Shown here piece after piece: positions 27,311-35,780 of a stretch of DNA of 64,000 nucleotides. Location: assembly GCF_014212135.1 (NCBI RefSeq), contig NZ_JACJVQ010000005.1, forward strand, positions 325,702 to 389,701, in the 5' to 3' direction. This stretch comes from Cohnella thailandensis. Lineage in GTDB: Bacteria; Bacillota; Bacilli; Paenibacillales; Paenibacillaceae. Both the position numbers and the translations under genes were made by a program. The first letter of the stretch is position 1. Every line of letters starts with the position of its first letter. Under the pieces are notes generated by a model. It was not told the origin of the DNA. It saw only the letters and a program-made list of their open reading frames with translations, and searched no databases.

Positions 27311-27997
27311 ATGAGATCCCATATAGTTGTTATCGATGACGATGAGAAAATCACTTCCATGCTGCGGCGGAGCTTAGCGTTCGAAGGGTACGAGGTCACG
27401 ACGGCTCCGAACGGAGCCGAAGGGCTTCGGATTCTCCAAGGGAGGCATGCGGATCTTGTCGTGCTCGACGTCATGATGCCTCAGCTCGACGGCTGGGAAG
27501 TCTGCCGCCGCCTTCGCGCCGCGGGAGTTCATTCACCCGTTCTCATGCTTACGGCGAAGGACGACGTTCAGGACCGCGTGAAGGGGCTCGATATCGGAGC
27601 CGATGATTACTTGGTTAAGCCATTCGCGCTGGAAGAGCTTATGGCGCGGATTCGCGCTCTGCTCAGAAGGAGACCGGAACAAGCCGAGGACAACAATCAA
27701 CTGCGCTACGACGATCTTCTCTTGGACGTCGACGGAAGAGAGACGATGCGCGGAGACAAGCGAATCGAGCTCACGGCGAAGGAGTTCGATCTTCTTCACC
27801 TGTTCATGCAGAACCCGAAGCGGGTTCTCTCGCGCGACCAGATCATGGAGCGCATCTGGGGCTACGATTACAGCGGCGAGTCCAACGTATTGGAGGTATA
27901 CGTAGCGATGCTGCGCCAGAAGCTGGAGGAGCACGGCGGCAAGCGCCTCATCCAAACCGTGAGAGGGGCAGGCTACGTTCTGAAAGGGGACAGCTGA
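27311..27997 (+). CDS. OmpR-family response regulator (CssR-like)
   Basis: 228 residues. Receiver domain: IVVIDDDEKITSML, phosphoacceptor Asp in LVVLDVMMPQLDGW, Lys in DDYLVKPFALEEL. The C-terminal winged helix (ELTAKEFDLLHLFMQNPKRV, YVAMLRQKLEEHGG, IQTVRGAGYVL) is of OmpR type. AAGGAG precedes the ATG. It is immediately upstream of its kinase and downstream of htrA, an arrangement like the CssRS secretion-stress system of Bacillus. This parallel is from context only. Confidence 0.9.
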   Translation: MRSHIVVIDDDEKITSMLRRSLAFEGYEVTTAPNGAEGLRILQGRHADLVVLDVMMPQLDGWEVCRRLRAAGVHSPVLMLTAKDDVQDRVKGLDIGADDYLVKPFALEELMARIRALLRRRPEQAEDNNQLRYDDLLLDVDGRETMRGDKRIELTAKEFDLLHLFMQNPKRVLSRDQIMERIWGYDYSGESNVLEVYVAMLRQKLEEHGGKRLIQTVRGAGYVLKGDS

Positions 27998-28003
27998 TTC
28001 ATC

Positions 28004-29554
28004 ATGTCGATTCGCCTGCGCCTGACGCTTTGGTACTCGGGATTATTAGCCGTCACGTTGGTGGCGTTTAGTTTTATTGTCTATTACATCGTCTCGCATA
28101 ATACGTACGCGGACTTGAAATCCAAACTGAATATCGAATCCCAGTTCATAGAAGTGACTAACCTGCCGACAACCTCCCAACTAATTTTCCAGAGGGGTAG
28201 TCGGTTTGAAAGCACGACCATTTTTGTTCAGCTGAACAGTTACATCAACTCCCCGAATGGATTTAGAAGCGATGGAACGGACAATCTGGGAGGGTATGTT
28301 TTTGATTTCCCGACTTTGGATCAGATTAACTTCCGTTATCGCTATGTGGTGAGAACACTTGCCGATGAACCTTTTTACGTCCTTGAAAAGCCTGTATACG
28401 CATCACGCGGCTCGTCCCGGATTGTCGGATCGATGCAAGTAGCCACATTGATGAGAAATGAAGTTGCCATGCTGTCTCAGCTTCGCCAAATTCTCGTTTT
28501 GGCTTCGTTCGCCGGCTTGGTCATCGCCTTCTTGCTCGGGATGTTCTTGTCACGCAAAGCGCTCAAGCCGATCGAGCAAGTAACCGAGGCAGCGGAGAGA
28601 ATCCAGAGCGGCTCCGACTTGAGCACCCGGATTCCCGGAGATACCCAGGACGAGATCGGACGTCTGCGGCAGACGCTTAACCACATGCTGGAGAGGATCG
28701 AAGGGGCTTACCGCGGCCTTGAGGATACGAACATCGCGCAGAGACGGTTTGTTTCCGATGCCTCCCACGAGCTGCGCACTCCTCTGACGACGATTCGCGG
28801 GAACGTGGATTTTCTGGAGAAAATATGGGATAGCCCCGTGGTCCTTACCGATGGGGAGCCGAGCTCCGATCATGATCAGGTGGACGTTCGCATGGCCAGC
28901 TCGCCCAAGCTGACGGCGGAAGAGAAGGAGCAGCTGTCCAAGGAGGCGATCAAGGACATCGCCGATGAGTCTCGCCGGATGAGCCGCCTCGTGAACGATA
29001 TGCTGTCGCTGGCCCGGGCGGATGCGGGCTACGTCATGGATAAGGACAGATTGGAGCTCAAGCCGCTTGCGGAAGAGGCCGCGAGAAGAGCGGTCTTCCT
29101 GCCTCGCAAAGCGGAATGGAAGGTCGGCTCGCTGGATGCGCTTAATGGAGTGTGGGTACAAGGCAACCGGGATTATCTCGTTCAGCTTCTCTTTATTTTC
29201 ATCGAGAACGGGTTTAAGTACACGCCTTCGGGCGAAGTCCGGCTGGAAGCGCTGAGATCCGGGGACAAGGTGGCTCTCGTGGTGGCGGATACGGGGATCG
29301 GCATTCGCAAGGAAGAGGTTCCGCACATATTCGACCGCTTCTATCGGGTTGACGTGTCCAGGGGAGAGACGCCGGGAACGGGGCTCGGCCTCTCCATCGC
29401 CAAGTGGATCGCGGACATGCACCATGCTACGCTCGAGGTACGCACGAAGGTGGGAGAAGGCACCAAGTTCATCGTGTGGCTTCCGATCGACTTTTCGGAA
29501 CCTGTCGAATACGATATAATAGAACCATCAGTACGCCCTATGGAGACCGAATGA
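28004..29554 (+). CDS. HAMP sensor histidine kinase (CssS-like)
   Basis: 516 residues. One membrane helix near residue 10-30, an extracellular sensor of about 125 residues, a second helix (ILVLASFAGLVIAFLLGMF) and a HAMP domain follow in order. The HisKA box is SDASHELRTPLTTIRG, followed by an unusual insert of about 35 residues before the second helix (ESRRMSRLVNDMLSLARA). The HATPase has IFIENGFKYTPSG, DTGIGIRKEE and GTGLGLSIAK. The extracellular part is visibly AT-richer than the rest. It probably senses an envelope or secretion signal and drives htrA. Confidence 0.9.
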   Translation: MSIRLRLTLWYSGLLAVTLVAFSFIVYYIVSHNTYADLKSKLNIESQFIEVTNLPTTSQLIFQRGSRFESTTIFVQLNSYINSPNGFRSDGTDNLGGYVFDFPTLDQINFRYRYVVRTLADEPFYVLEKPVYASRGSSRIVGSMQVATLMRNEVAMLSQLRQILVLASFAGLVIAFLLGMFLSRKALKPIEQVTEAAERIQSGSDLSTRIPGDTQDEIGRLRQTLNHMLERIEGAYRGLEDTNIAQRRFVSDASHELRTPLTTIRGNVDFLEKIWDSPVVLTDGEPSSDHDQVDVRMASSPKLTAEEKEQLSKEAIKDIADESRRMSRLVNDMLSLARADAGYVMDKDRLELKPLAEEAARRAVFLPRKAEWKVGSLDALNGVWVQGNRDYLVQLLFIFIENGFKYTPSGEVRLEALRSGDKVALVVADTGIGIRKEEVPHIFDRFYRVDVSRGETPGTGLGLSIAKWIADMHHATLEVRTKVGEGTKFIVWLPIDFSEPVEYDIIEPSVRPMETE

Positions 29555-29602
29555 GTCTTCGCGGCAGTTATCATCAAGGGCGGGAAAGCAGGCATTAATC
29601 CT

Positions 29603-30550
29603 ATGGAAGTCGTAAAGATATCCCCGAGAGGCTATTGTTACGGCGTGGTGGATGCCATGGTCTTGGCGCTTCAGACGGCGCGCAACCTGGACCTGCCGCG
29701 CCCCATCTATATTCTGGGCATGATCGTGCACAATAGCCACGTGACCGATTCTTTCAAGGACGAAGGCATCATTACGCTAGACGGACCGAACCGTCTGGAG
29801 ATTCTGGATAAGGTCGAGAGCGGGACGGTTATTTTCACCGCGCATGGGGTGTCGCCCGAGGTTCGCCGCCGCGCCAAGGAGAAGGGGCTCACGGTCGTCG
29901 ACGCGACCTGCCCGGACGTTACGAAGACGCACGATCTCATTCGCGAGAAGGTCGCGGAAGGCTATGAGGTCATCTACATCGGCAAGAAGGGACATCCGGA
30001 GCCCGAAGGGGCGATAGGGATTGCCCCCGAGCATGTTCACCTGATCGAGCGCGAGGATGAGATCGAGACGCTTGACGTTCGTTCCTCGAAGATCATCATC
30101 ACGAATCAGACGACGATGTCGCAGTGGGATATTAAGAATCTGATAGCTCGCCTGCTTAAAGCTTATCCGACCGCGGAAATTCATAACGAGATTTGCCTTG
30201 CCACTCAGGTAAGGCAGGAAGCCGTTGCCGGTCAAGCGGGTCAAGCGCAGCTGTGCATAGTGGTCGGAGACCCGAGAAGCAATAACTCGAACCGGCTGGC
30301 ACAGGTGTCCTCGGAGATCGCGGGCGTTCCCGCCTATCGGGTGTCGGACGTGTCGGAGATCAAGCAGGAGTGGCTGCAGGGCATCGAACGGGTCGCCGTC
30401 ACCTCGGGCGCTTCTACCCCGACGCCGCTCACGAAGGAAGTCATCCAATACCTGGAGCAATACGACTCCAATCGCCCGGAGACCTGGGAGATTCGCCGGA
30501 CGGTCAACATGAACAAGCTGCTGCCTACCGTTAGGGAGAAGTCCGTATAA
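29603..30550 (+). CDS. ispH: 4-hydroxy-3-methylbut-2-enyl diphosphate reductase
   Basis: 315 residues; last enzyme of the MEP isoprenoid route, making IPP and DMAPP. The three iron-sulfur cysteines are visible in [21 protein letters not shown] and [40 protein letters not shown] and [13 protein letters not shown] are family blocks. [14 protein letters not shown] at 29603 is the expected N-terminus, although the ribosome site (AGCAGG) is weak. It lies 48 bases after the kinase gene. Confidence 0.96.
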   Translation: MEVVKISPRGYCYGVVDAMVLALQTARNLDLPRPIYILGMIVHNSHVTDSFKDEGIITLDGPNRLEILDKVESGTVIFTAHGVSPEVRRRAKEKGLTVVDATCPDVTKTHDLIREKVAEGYEVIYIGKKGHPEPEGAIGIAPEHVHLIEREDEIETLDVRSSKIIITNQTTMSQWDIKNLIARLLKAYPTAEIHNEICLATQVRQEAVAGQAGQAQLCIVVGDPRSNNSNRLAQVSSEIAGVPAYRVSDVSEIKQEWLQGIERVAVTSGASTPTPLTKEVIQYLEQYDSNRPETWEIRRTVNMNKLLPTVREKSV

Positions 30551-30680
30551 GAGAGTTGGCTTTCGAGCCGGAGTCTGTCGGTGTCCATGCACGCCGGGAA
30601 GATTCCGGCTCCGCTCGTTCCTTCGTGCCGGACATCGAGCGCGCTCGGGACGAATTCGAATAGATAGAAGGTATCGAGTT

Positions 30681-31175
30681 ATGAACCTCAAGAAATTCTG
30701 GCGCAAGCTGCAAAGATACGTCAAATTCCAATATTACAAGCTGCTGCGGGCAAAGGGAGGAGCAGCGGTGATCGCGATGGGCTTCGCGGTCGGCCTCTTC
30801 GTCGAGATGTTCAATTTGCCGACCTACGGCACTTCCTTCCTCTTGATCTTCCCTCTTAACTTCGTCCTTAGGGGAAGCCTGGCCGCGGCGCTTGTCGGCT
30901 TCGTCTTCGGGAAGCTCATTTACGTCCCGATGTCCTTCCTCAATACGTACGTGGCAAGCTCGGTGCTGCCGGACGATTTCTCGGTTCAGCTAAGTTTCCT
31001 GCCGGGTTGGATCAACCATGCCCTGCTTCTGAATCTAAAGCTGATCGTCGGCGGCGTGATCGACGGGGCCGCGCTCGCCTTCCTGCTCTACTTCCCGATT
31101 CGTTACAGCGTGAATGCATTTAAAAGGAAGCGCAAGGAGAACAGAAGGCTTCGCCGAGCGGCGATCGGAAGCTGA
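30681..31175 (+). CDS. DUF2062 membrane protein
   Basis: 164 residues with three to four membrane helices. It has GGAAVIAMGFAVGLFVEMFN, FLLIFPLNFVLRGSLAAAL, GKLIYVPMSFLNTYV and, after a loop, LKLIVGGVIDGAALAFLLYF. This matches DUF2062 proteins, small inner-membrane proteins of unknown function with a polar FxG..P motif. The C-terminus is strongly basic. AAGGTA precedes the ATG. A GAGCCGGA/TTCCGGCTC inverted repeat (about 30575-30614) lies between ispH and this gene without a T-run. Confidence 0.82.
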   Translation: MNLKKFWRKLQRYVKFQYYKLLRAKGGAAVIAMGFAVGLFVEMFNLPTYGTSFLLIFPLNFVLRGSLAAALVGFVFGKLIYVPMSFLNTYVASSVLPDDFSVQLSFLPGWINHALLLNLKLIVGGVIDGAALAFLLYFPIRYSVNAFKRKRKENRRLRRAAIGS

Positions 31176-31283
31176 ATATATAAAAAGGCACGAGCCCGAG
31201 CAACCTTCGTTTTGTTTCCAACAAGGAGAAGAGTTGGAGATGCGAGGGCTCCGCTTCATTTTATCCCTCAATAAGATTGCCCG

Positions 31284-31309
31284 GCAGGCATTGACAGCCT
31301 GCTTTTTTT
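31284..31309 (+). terminator. Terminator upstream of the DAHP synthase gene
   Basis: GCAGGC (31284-31289), loop ATTGACA, GCCTGC (31297-31302), then seven Ts. Confidence 0.8.
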
Positions 31310-31326
31310 CGGCTATATTTACTTTA

Positions 31327-31371
31327 GCGCGTAAAAGCGTATAAGCGTCGAAGCGTATAAGTGCTAAAATA
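31327..31371 (+). repeat. Short tandem repeat before the DAHP synthase gene
   Basis: Units of AAGCGTATAAGCGTCG recur as AAAGCGTATAAGCGTCGA then AGCGTATAAG. The block ends about 20 bases before the ribosome site. The outer ends (TTAGCGC and GTGCTAA) can pair, so it may fold. Confidence 0.5.
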
Positions 31372-31402
31372 TTGCGTTATAACATATAGGAGGCTGAAAT
31401 TC

Positions 31403-32464
31403 ATGATCGTTATCACTTCCCCTCAAATTACCGAAGAACGCATTCAAGAAATCGTCCGCCAGATCGAAGCAAGCGGCGTGCAAGCCCATGTGTCCCGGGG
31501 AACGGATCGCACCGTAATCGGCATCATCGGCAAGGCGGATCCTCATCTCGCGGAGCATATCCGTTCGATGAAGGGCGTCGAGAACGTCATCAAGATCTCC
31601 AAGTCCTACAAGCTCGCGAGCCGGGACTTCCACCCGGACGATACGATTATCGAAGTGAAGGGCGTCAAGATCGGCGGAGACAATCTCGTCGTCATGGGCG
31701 GGCCTTGCGCGGTCGAGACGCCGGAGCAGATCGACGAGATCGCCCGCCTGGTCAAGGCGGCGGGAGGCCAAGTATTGCGCGGCGGAGCGTTCAAACCGCG
31801 TACGGGGCCTTACAGCTTCCAGGGCATCGGCATTGAAGGCTTGAAGTGGATGAAGGAAGCGGGCGACAAATACGGCCTGATTACCATCACCGAGGTCATG
31901 GCTCCCGAATTCGTCGACGTATGCGCGGAATATGCGGACATCATGCAGGTCGGCACCCGCAACATGCAGAACTTCGATCTGCTTCGCAAGCTCGGGACGA
32001 TCAAGAATCCGGTCCTCCTCAAGCGCGGCTTCAGCGCGACGTACGACGAGTGGCTGAACGCGGCGGAATACATTCTGGCCGGCGGCAACCCGAACGTGAT
32101 GCTGTGCGAACGCGGAATCCGCACTTTCGAGACCTACACCCGCAATACGTTCGACTTGACGGCCATTCCGGTCATTCAACAGCTGTCCCACTTGCCGGTT
32201 ATCGCCGATCCTAGCCATGCTACCGGCCGCCGCGAGCTGGTCGAGACGATGACGAAGGCTTCCGTAGCCGCCGGCGCCAACGGCCTTATTATCGAGATGC
32301 ATACGGACCCGGACAACTCCGCGACGGGCGACGGCGTGCAATCGCTGTTCCCGGATCAGTTCGCGAACCTGCTGAAGGAGCTCGAACAACTGGCTCCGCT
32401 GCTCGGCAAGCGGTTCGACACGGCGAAGGAGCCGGCCGAAGCGTTCGCTGCTTGGAAGGTATAA
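31403..32464 (+). CDS. aroF: 3-deoxy-7-phosphoheptulonate (DAHP) synthase
   Basis: 353 residues. The first 65 form a ferredoxin-like regulatory domain (MIVITSPQITEERIQEIV, then MKGVENVIKI), as in Thermotoga-type DAHP synthases, where it mediates tyrosine feedback. The barrel follows with GPCAVETPEQI, LRGGAFKPRTGPYSFQG, GTRNMQNFDLL, LLKRGFSATYDEWL, LCERGIRTFETYTRN and ADPSHATGRRE. It starts the shikimate pathway from PEP and erythrose 4-phosphate. ATG 31403 follows AGGAGG. There is no fused chorismate mutase. Confidence 0.93.
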   Translation: MIVITSPQITEERIQEIVRQIEASGVQAHVSRGTDRTVIGIIGKADPHLAEHIRSMKGVENVIKISKSYKLASRDFHPDDTIIEVKGVKIGGDNLVVMGGPCAVETPEQIDEIARLVKAAGGQVLRGGAFKPRTGPYSFQGIGIEGLKWMKEAGDKYGLITITEVMAPEFVDVCAEYADIMQVGTRNMQNFDLLRKLGTIKNPVLLKRGFSATYDEWLNAAEYILAGGNPNVMLCERGIRTFETYTRNTFDLTAIPVIQQLSHLPVIADPSHATGRRELVETMTKASVAAGANGLIIEMHTDPDNSATGDGVQSLFPDQFANLLKELEQLAPLLGKRFDTAKEPAEAFAAWKV

Positions 32465-32488
32465 TTTAATTAATCATACTCGAATAAG

Positions 32489-32532
32489 GCTGCTCAAGCC
32501 CGATCCTTTGATCGGTGTTGAGCGGCTTTTTG
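32489..32532 (+). terminator. Terminator after the DAHP synthase gene
   Basis: GCTGCTCAA / TTGAGCGGC, with an inner CCGAT/ATCGG stem, then TTTTT. Confidence 0.85.
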
Positions 32533-32699
32533 CGTTTGGCTTGCCACTCGCACATGCATCGCTCTCATCCCGAGTAAGCTAAAGGATACGGGTATCAAAA
32601 TGGAGAGATGAACGGGAGTCCCAAGCCGCTGTAACCCGATGTAGGGTTACATGGCAACTCGAGCGACCAATAGGCATCCATCTAAGGAGGGTGATGAGA

Positions 32700-33716
32700 T
32701 TGCTGAAGCTAGGGATATTGGATCAATCCCCGATAGGAACGGGAGAGAACGCCACAACCGCCTTATGGCATACGATCGAGCTCGCCAGGAGGGCGGAACG
32801 TCTCGGCTACAGCCGGTTCTGGGTATCCGAGCATCACGATTCCGGAAGCTTGGCAGGCTCCTCGCCGGAAGTGCTGCTATCGGCGATCGGCTCGCATACT
32901 TCGCATATCCGAATCGGCTCAGGGGGCGTGCTGCTGCCACACTACAGTCCATACAAAGTGGCGGAGAACTTTCGCATCCTGGAGGGGCTGTACCCCGGAC
33001 GGGTCGATCTGGGGATCGGCCGAGCGCCCGGAGGCATGCCGCTGTCCTCCCTGGCTCTTCGCGGCGACGGGGCTTCCTCGAGAGACGATAAGCTGCCGGA
33101 AATGCTGGCGGAGCTGGGGGCTTATTTGGAGACGGGGGCGCCGCTCCCCAAGGAGCACCCTCTGGCCGGCTTGACGGCCACGCCGAAGGTGGGAACGGCC
33201 CCGGAGATCTGGCTGCTGGGCTCCAGCGGCTTCAGCGCGGCTCTAGCCGGGAGAATGGGGGCGAAGTTCTCGTTCGCTCAGTTTATCAACGGCAACGGAG
33301 GGCAGAGCGCGACGTCGGAATACTCGAGAGGCTATCGGCCGGGACCGCTCGGAAGAAGGCCTCAAGTCAGCGTATGCGTCTTCGTCATCTGCGCGGATTC
33401 GGATTTGACCGCCGAGCGGGAAGCCAAGGCGATGGACTTGCGGCTGCTGCAGCAGGAGAAGGGGGAATATTTCCGTTCCTTCCCGACGCCGGAAGAAGCG
33501 GCAGCCTACCCCTATACGGAGTGGGAGCGCGCAAGAATAGCGGAAAACCGCAAAAGAATGATCGTCGGGGGACCGGCACGGGTACGCTCGTCCTTATTGG
33601 CGCTTGCGGACAGCTATCGGACCGATGAGGTGCTCATCGCTTGCATGATGTCCGACTTCAGGCTGCGGCTCCGCTGCTACGAGCTGCTGGCCGATTTATT
33701 CTTCTTGCGCAGATAA
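32700..33716 (+). CDS. LLM-class flavin-dependent oxidoreductase (luciferase-like)
   Basis: 338 residues, a TIM-barrel luciferase-like monooxygenase of the MsnO8 subgroup. Blocks: LGILDQSPIG, FWVSEHHDS, RIGSGGVLLPHYSPYKVAE, GLYPGRVDLGIGRAPGG, WLLGSSGFSA and a C-terminal IVGGPARVRSSLLAL. It uses reduced flavin; the substrate is unknown. The start is best read as TTG 32700 (MLKLGILDQSP): the in-frame ATG at 32694 is only three bases from AAGGAGG, whereas TTG is nine away and gives the family N-terminus. It appears monocistronic. Confidence 0.85.
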   Translation: MLKLGILDQSPIGTGENATTALWHTIELARRAERLGYSRFWVSEHHDSGSLAGSSPEVLLSAIGSHTSHIRIGSGGVLLPHYSPYKVAENFRILEGLYPGRVDLGIGRAPGGMPLSSLALRGDGASSRDDKLPEMLAELGAYLETGAPLPKEHPLAGLTATPKVGTAPEIWLLGSSGFSAALAGRMGAKFSFAQFINGNGGQSATSEYSRGYRPGPLGRRPQVSVCVFVICADSDLTAEREAKAMDLRLLQQEKGEYFRSFPTPEEAAAYPYTEWERARIAENRKRMIVGGPARVRSSLLALADSYRTDEVLIACMMSDFRLRLRCYELLADLFFLRR

Positions 33717-33760
33717 GAGAGCTTGCGGACGGGACGCAAGCAAGGCTTAAGGAGGACGTT

Positions 33761-33835
33761 TTGTTAACGGTAAACGCCAAAAAACGAAGGATAGACTTTC
33801 TCTATCGTTCGCTTAACGGACAAGAACGAAGCTAA
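33761..33835 (+). CDS. Possible 24-codon leader peptide upstream of glnA
   Basis: A TTG start five bases after a perfect AAGGAGG opens a 24-residue frame (MLTVNAKKRR ... NGQERS). Nothing else supports it. It is listed because of the strong ribosome site in an otherwise non-coding gap (33717-34129). Confidence 0.25.
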   Translation: MLTVNAKKRRIDFLYRSLNGQERS

Positions 33836-33975
33836 ACCCGTACGTTTGATGCTCATGTAAGCCTTTTCTTTTTCGCATTAAAACCTGACATGGCTTACCG
33901 GGAAACCGCGCCGATATTGACTTTTTGCCGCACGCTAAACGGTGAAAAAACGGTAAGTTCAAGTGTTTACGAAAG

Positions 33976-33992
33976 TGTAAGAATAGCTCACA
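33976..33992 (+). promoter_or_regulatory. GlnR/TnrA-type nitrogen box at glnA
   Basis: TGTAAGAATAGCTCACA is a perfect TGTNAN7TNACA, ending 28 bases before the -35. Its centre is about 72 bases upstream of the predicted start. No full second box was seen downstream. Confidence 0.78.
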
Positions 33993-34020
33993 CTTCCACA
34001 AAAAAAACCTTACATAACTA

Positions 34021-34049
34021 TTGACGCTCCATATATCGAGAATTATAAT
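34021..34049 (+). promoter_or_regulatory. glnA promoter
   Basis: TTGACG (34021-34026), 17-base spacer, TATAAT (34044-34049). Confidence 0.82.
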
Positions 34050-34129
34050 AGCTTCAGTGAGTTGGGTGAAACTTGAACGTTCTACATGAATTACACTCAT
34101 AATGTTCGGGAATGGGGAGGAAATTCGAA

Positions 34130-35554
34130 ATGTCCGTACAAAAAGTTTTGGAACTGATCAAGGAAAAAAACATCGAGTTCGTAGATTTCCGTTTCGTTGA
34201 TTTGGCTGGCCGCGCTCACCATATCACGCTGCCTGCTACTGAGGTAGATGCTGACACTTTCGTTAACGGCGTAGCATTCGACGGCTCCTCGATCACGGGT
34301 TTCCGCGGAATCGAAGAATCCGACATGGTCATGATGCCGGATCCGGAATCCGTATACGTAGATCCATTTACTGCTCATGCCACTTTGATCGTAATGAGCA
34401 ACATCTATACTCCGGACGGCGAACGCTATGAGCGCGACCCACGTTCGATCGCTCATAAAGCGGAAGAGTATCTGCAAGCCGCTGGCGTAGGTACGGATGC
34501 TTTCTTCGCCCCAGAATCCGAATTCTTTATCTTCGACGACGTGCGTTACGAATCGACCATGAACTCTTCTTCTTTCTTCGTTGATTCCGAAGAAGCGGCT
34601 TGGAACACCAACCGCAAGGAAGAGGGCGGCAACCTCGGATTCAAAGTCGGCGTCAAGGGCGGCTACGTTCCCGTAGCTCCGGTAGACTCCCAACAAGACA
34701 TCCGCAGCGAAATGGTTCGCCTGATGCAAGAATCCGGACTTCGCGTCGAGCGTCATCACCACGAAGTCGCAACGGCCGGTCAAGCCGAGATCAACTTCCG
34801 CTTCGACACGCTGACGAAGACTGCTGACAACCTGATGAAGTATAAATATATCGTTCATAACGTAGCTCGCCAATACGGCAAGTCCGCAACCTTCATGCCG
34901 AAGCCGATCTTCGGCGACAACGGCAGCGGCATGCACGTTCATATGTCCATCTTCAACGAAGGAACTCCTCTCTTCTGGGAGAAGGGCGCATATGCCAACC
35001 TGAGTGAAGTGGCTCTGAACTACATCGGCGGTATCCTGTACCACGCTCCGGCTCTGATCGCGATCACGAACCCGTCCACGAACTCCTTCAAGCGTCTGGT
35101 TCCTGGTTACGAAGCTCCGGTTAACCTGGTATACTCCAAGGGCAACCGTTCCGCAGCCGTACGTATTCCGGTTGCAGCCGTAACTCCGAAGGGCTGCCGC
35201 ATCGAGTTCCGTACTCCGGACTCCACGGCTAACCCGTACCTTGCCTTCGCCGCAATGCTGATGGCTGGTCTTGACGGCATCAAGCGCAAGATCAATCCGG
35301 CTGCTCTCGGCTATGGTCCTTACGACAAGAACATCTATGAACTGTCCGATGAAGAGAAGAAGGAAATCCGCAGCGTTCCGGGAACGCTGGACGAAGCGCT
35401 CAACGCTTTGGAAGCGGACTTCGAATTCTTGACCGAAGGCAACGTCTTCACCAAGGAATTCATCGAGAACTATGTCGCCGTTAAGCGCGCAGAAGCTAAG
35501 GCTGTCGCTATCCGCGTACATCCGCACGAATACGGCCTGTACTTCGATTGCTAA
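34130..35554 (+). CDS. glnA: Glutamine synthetase type I, beta-like form
   Basis: 474 residues, longer than the 444-residue Bacillus enzyme. It holds the extra segment typical of the E. coli-like beta form (AAWNTNRKEEGGNLGFKVGV). Blocks: FDGSSITGF, APESEFFIFD, HHHEVATAGQAEINFRF, FMPKPIFGDNGSGMHVHMS, NRSAAVRIP and FRTPDSTANPY. Tyr403 in DKNIYELS aligns with the tyrosine adenylylated in E. coli. It makes glutamine from glutamate, ammonia and ATP. Codon choice (GCT, GTA, CGT) differs from its neighbours, as expected for high expression. There is no glnR next to it. ATG 34130 follows GGGAGG. Confidence 0.95.
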   Translation: MSVQKVLELIKEKNIEFVDFRFVDLAGRAHHITLPATEVDADTFVNGVAFDGSSITGFRGIEESDMVMMPDPESVYVDPFTAHATLIVMSNIYTPDGERYERDPRSIAHKAEEYLQAAGVGTDAFFAPESEFFIFDDVRYESTMNSSSFFVDSEEAAWNTNRKEEGGNLGFKVGVKGGYVPVAPVDSQQDIRSEMVRLMQESGLRVERHHHEVATAGQAEINFRFDTLTKTADNLMKYKYIVHNVARQYGKSATFMPKPIFGDNGSGMHVHMSIFNEGTPLFWEKGAYANLSEVALNYIGGILYHAPALIAITNPSTNSFKRLVPGYEAPVNLVYSKGNRSAAVRIPVAAVTPKGCRIEFRTPDSTANPYLAFAAMLMAGLDGIKRKINPAALGYGPYDKNIYELSDEEKKEIRSVPGTLDEALNALEADFEFLTEGNVFTKEFIENYVAVKRAEAKAVAIRVHPHEYGLYFDC

Positions 35555-35577
35555 GCTCGAAGCAGACCTAGCGGCAC

Positions 35578-35622
35578 AGAGCCGTCCCGAGAGTCGACCC
35601 GACTCCGGGGCGGCTCTTTTTA
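35578..35622 (+). terminator. Terminator after glnA
   Basis: AGAGCCG(T)CCCGGAGT-like arm and CGGGGCGGCTCT, joined through GAGTCGACCCGACTC, then TTTTTAT. Confidence 0.88.
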
Positions 35623-35780
35623 TCATTTATCCATTAAAGCCGAAGATTATTCTGTTTAATATGGATTTTTGTTCGGAAATTCAATCAATTGCCACCTTTT
35701 TCGTCCGATAAACGGTTGCTTGCTGAGGCAACGCTTTGATATGATAAAGCTATCATGAATTCTGACAAGGTGGGTATGAG

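Noticed and set aside
33996-34110. Second GlnR box around the glnA promoter
   Set aside because: Only half-sites (TTACA at 34010 and about 34095) were found; the partner half does not match TGTNA.
34097-35626. 509-codon open frame on the minus strand opposite glnA
   Set aside because: Antisense artefact of a conserved gene; no recognisable domain and no start context.
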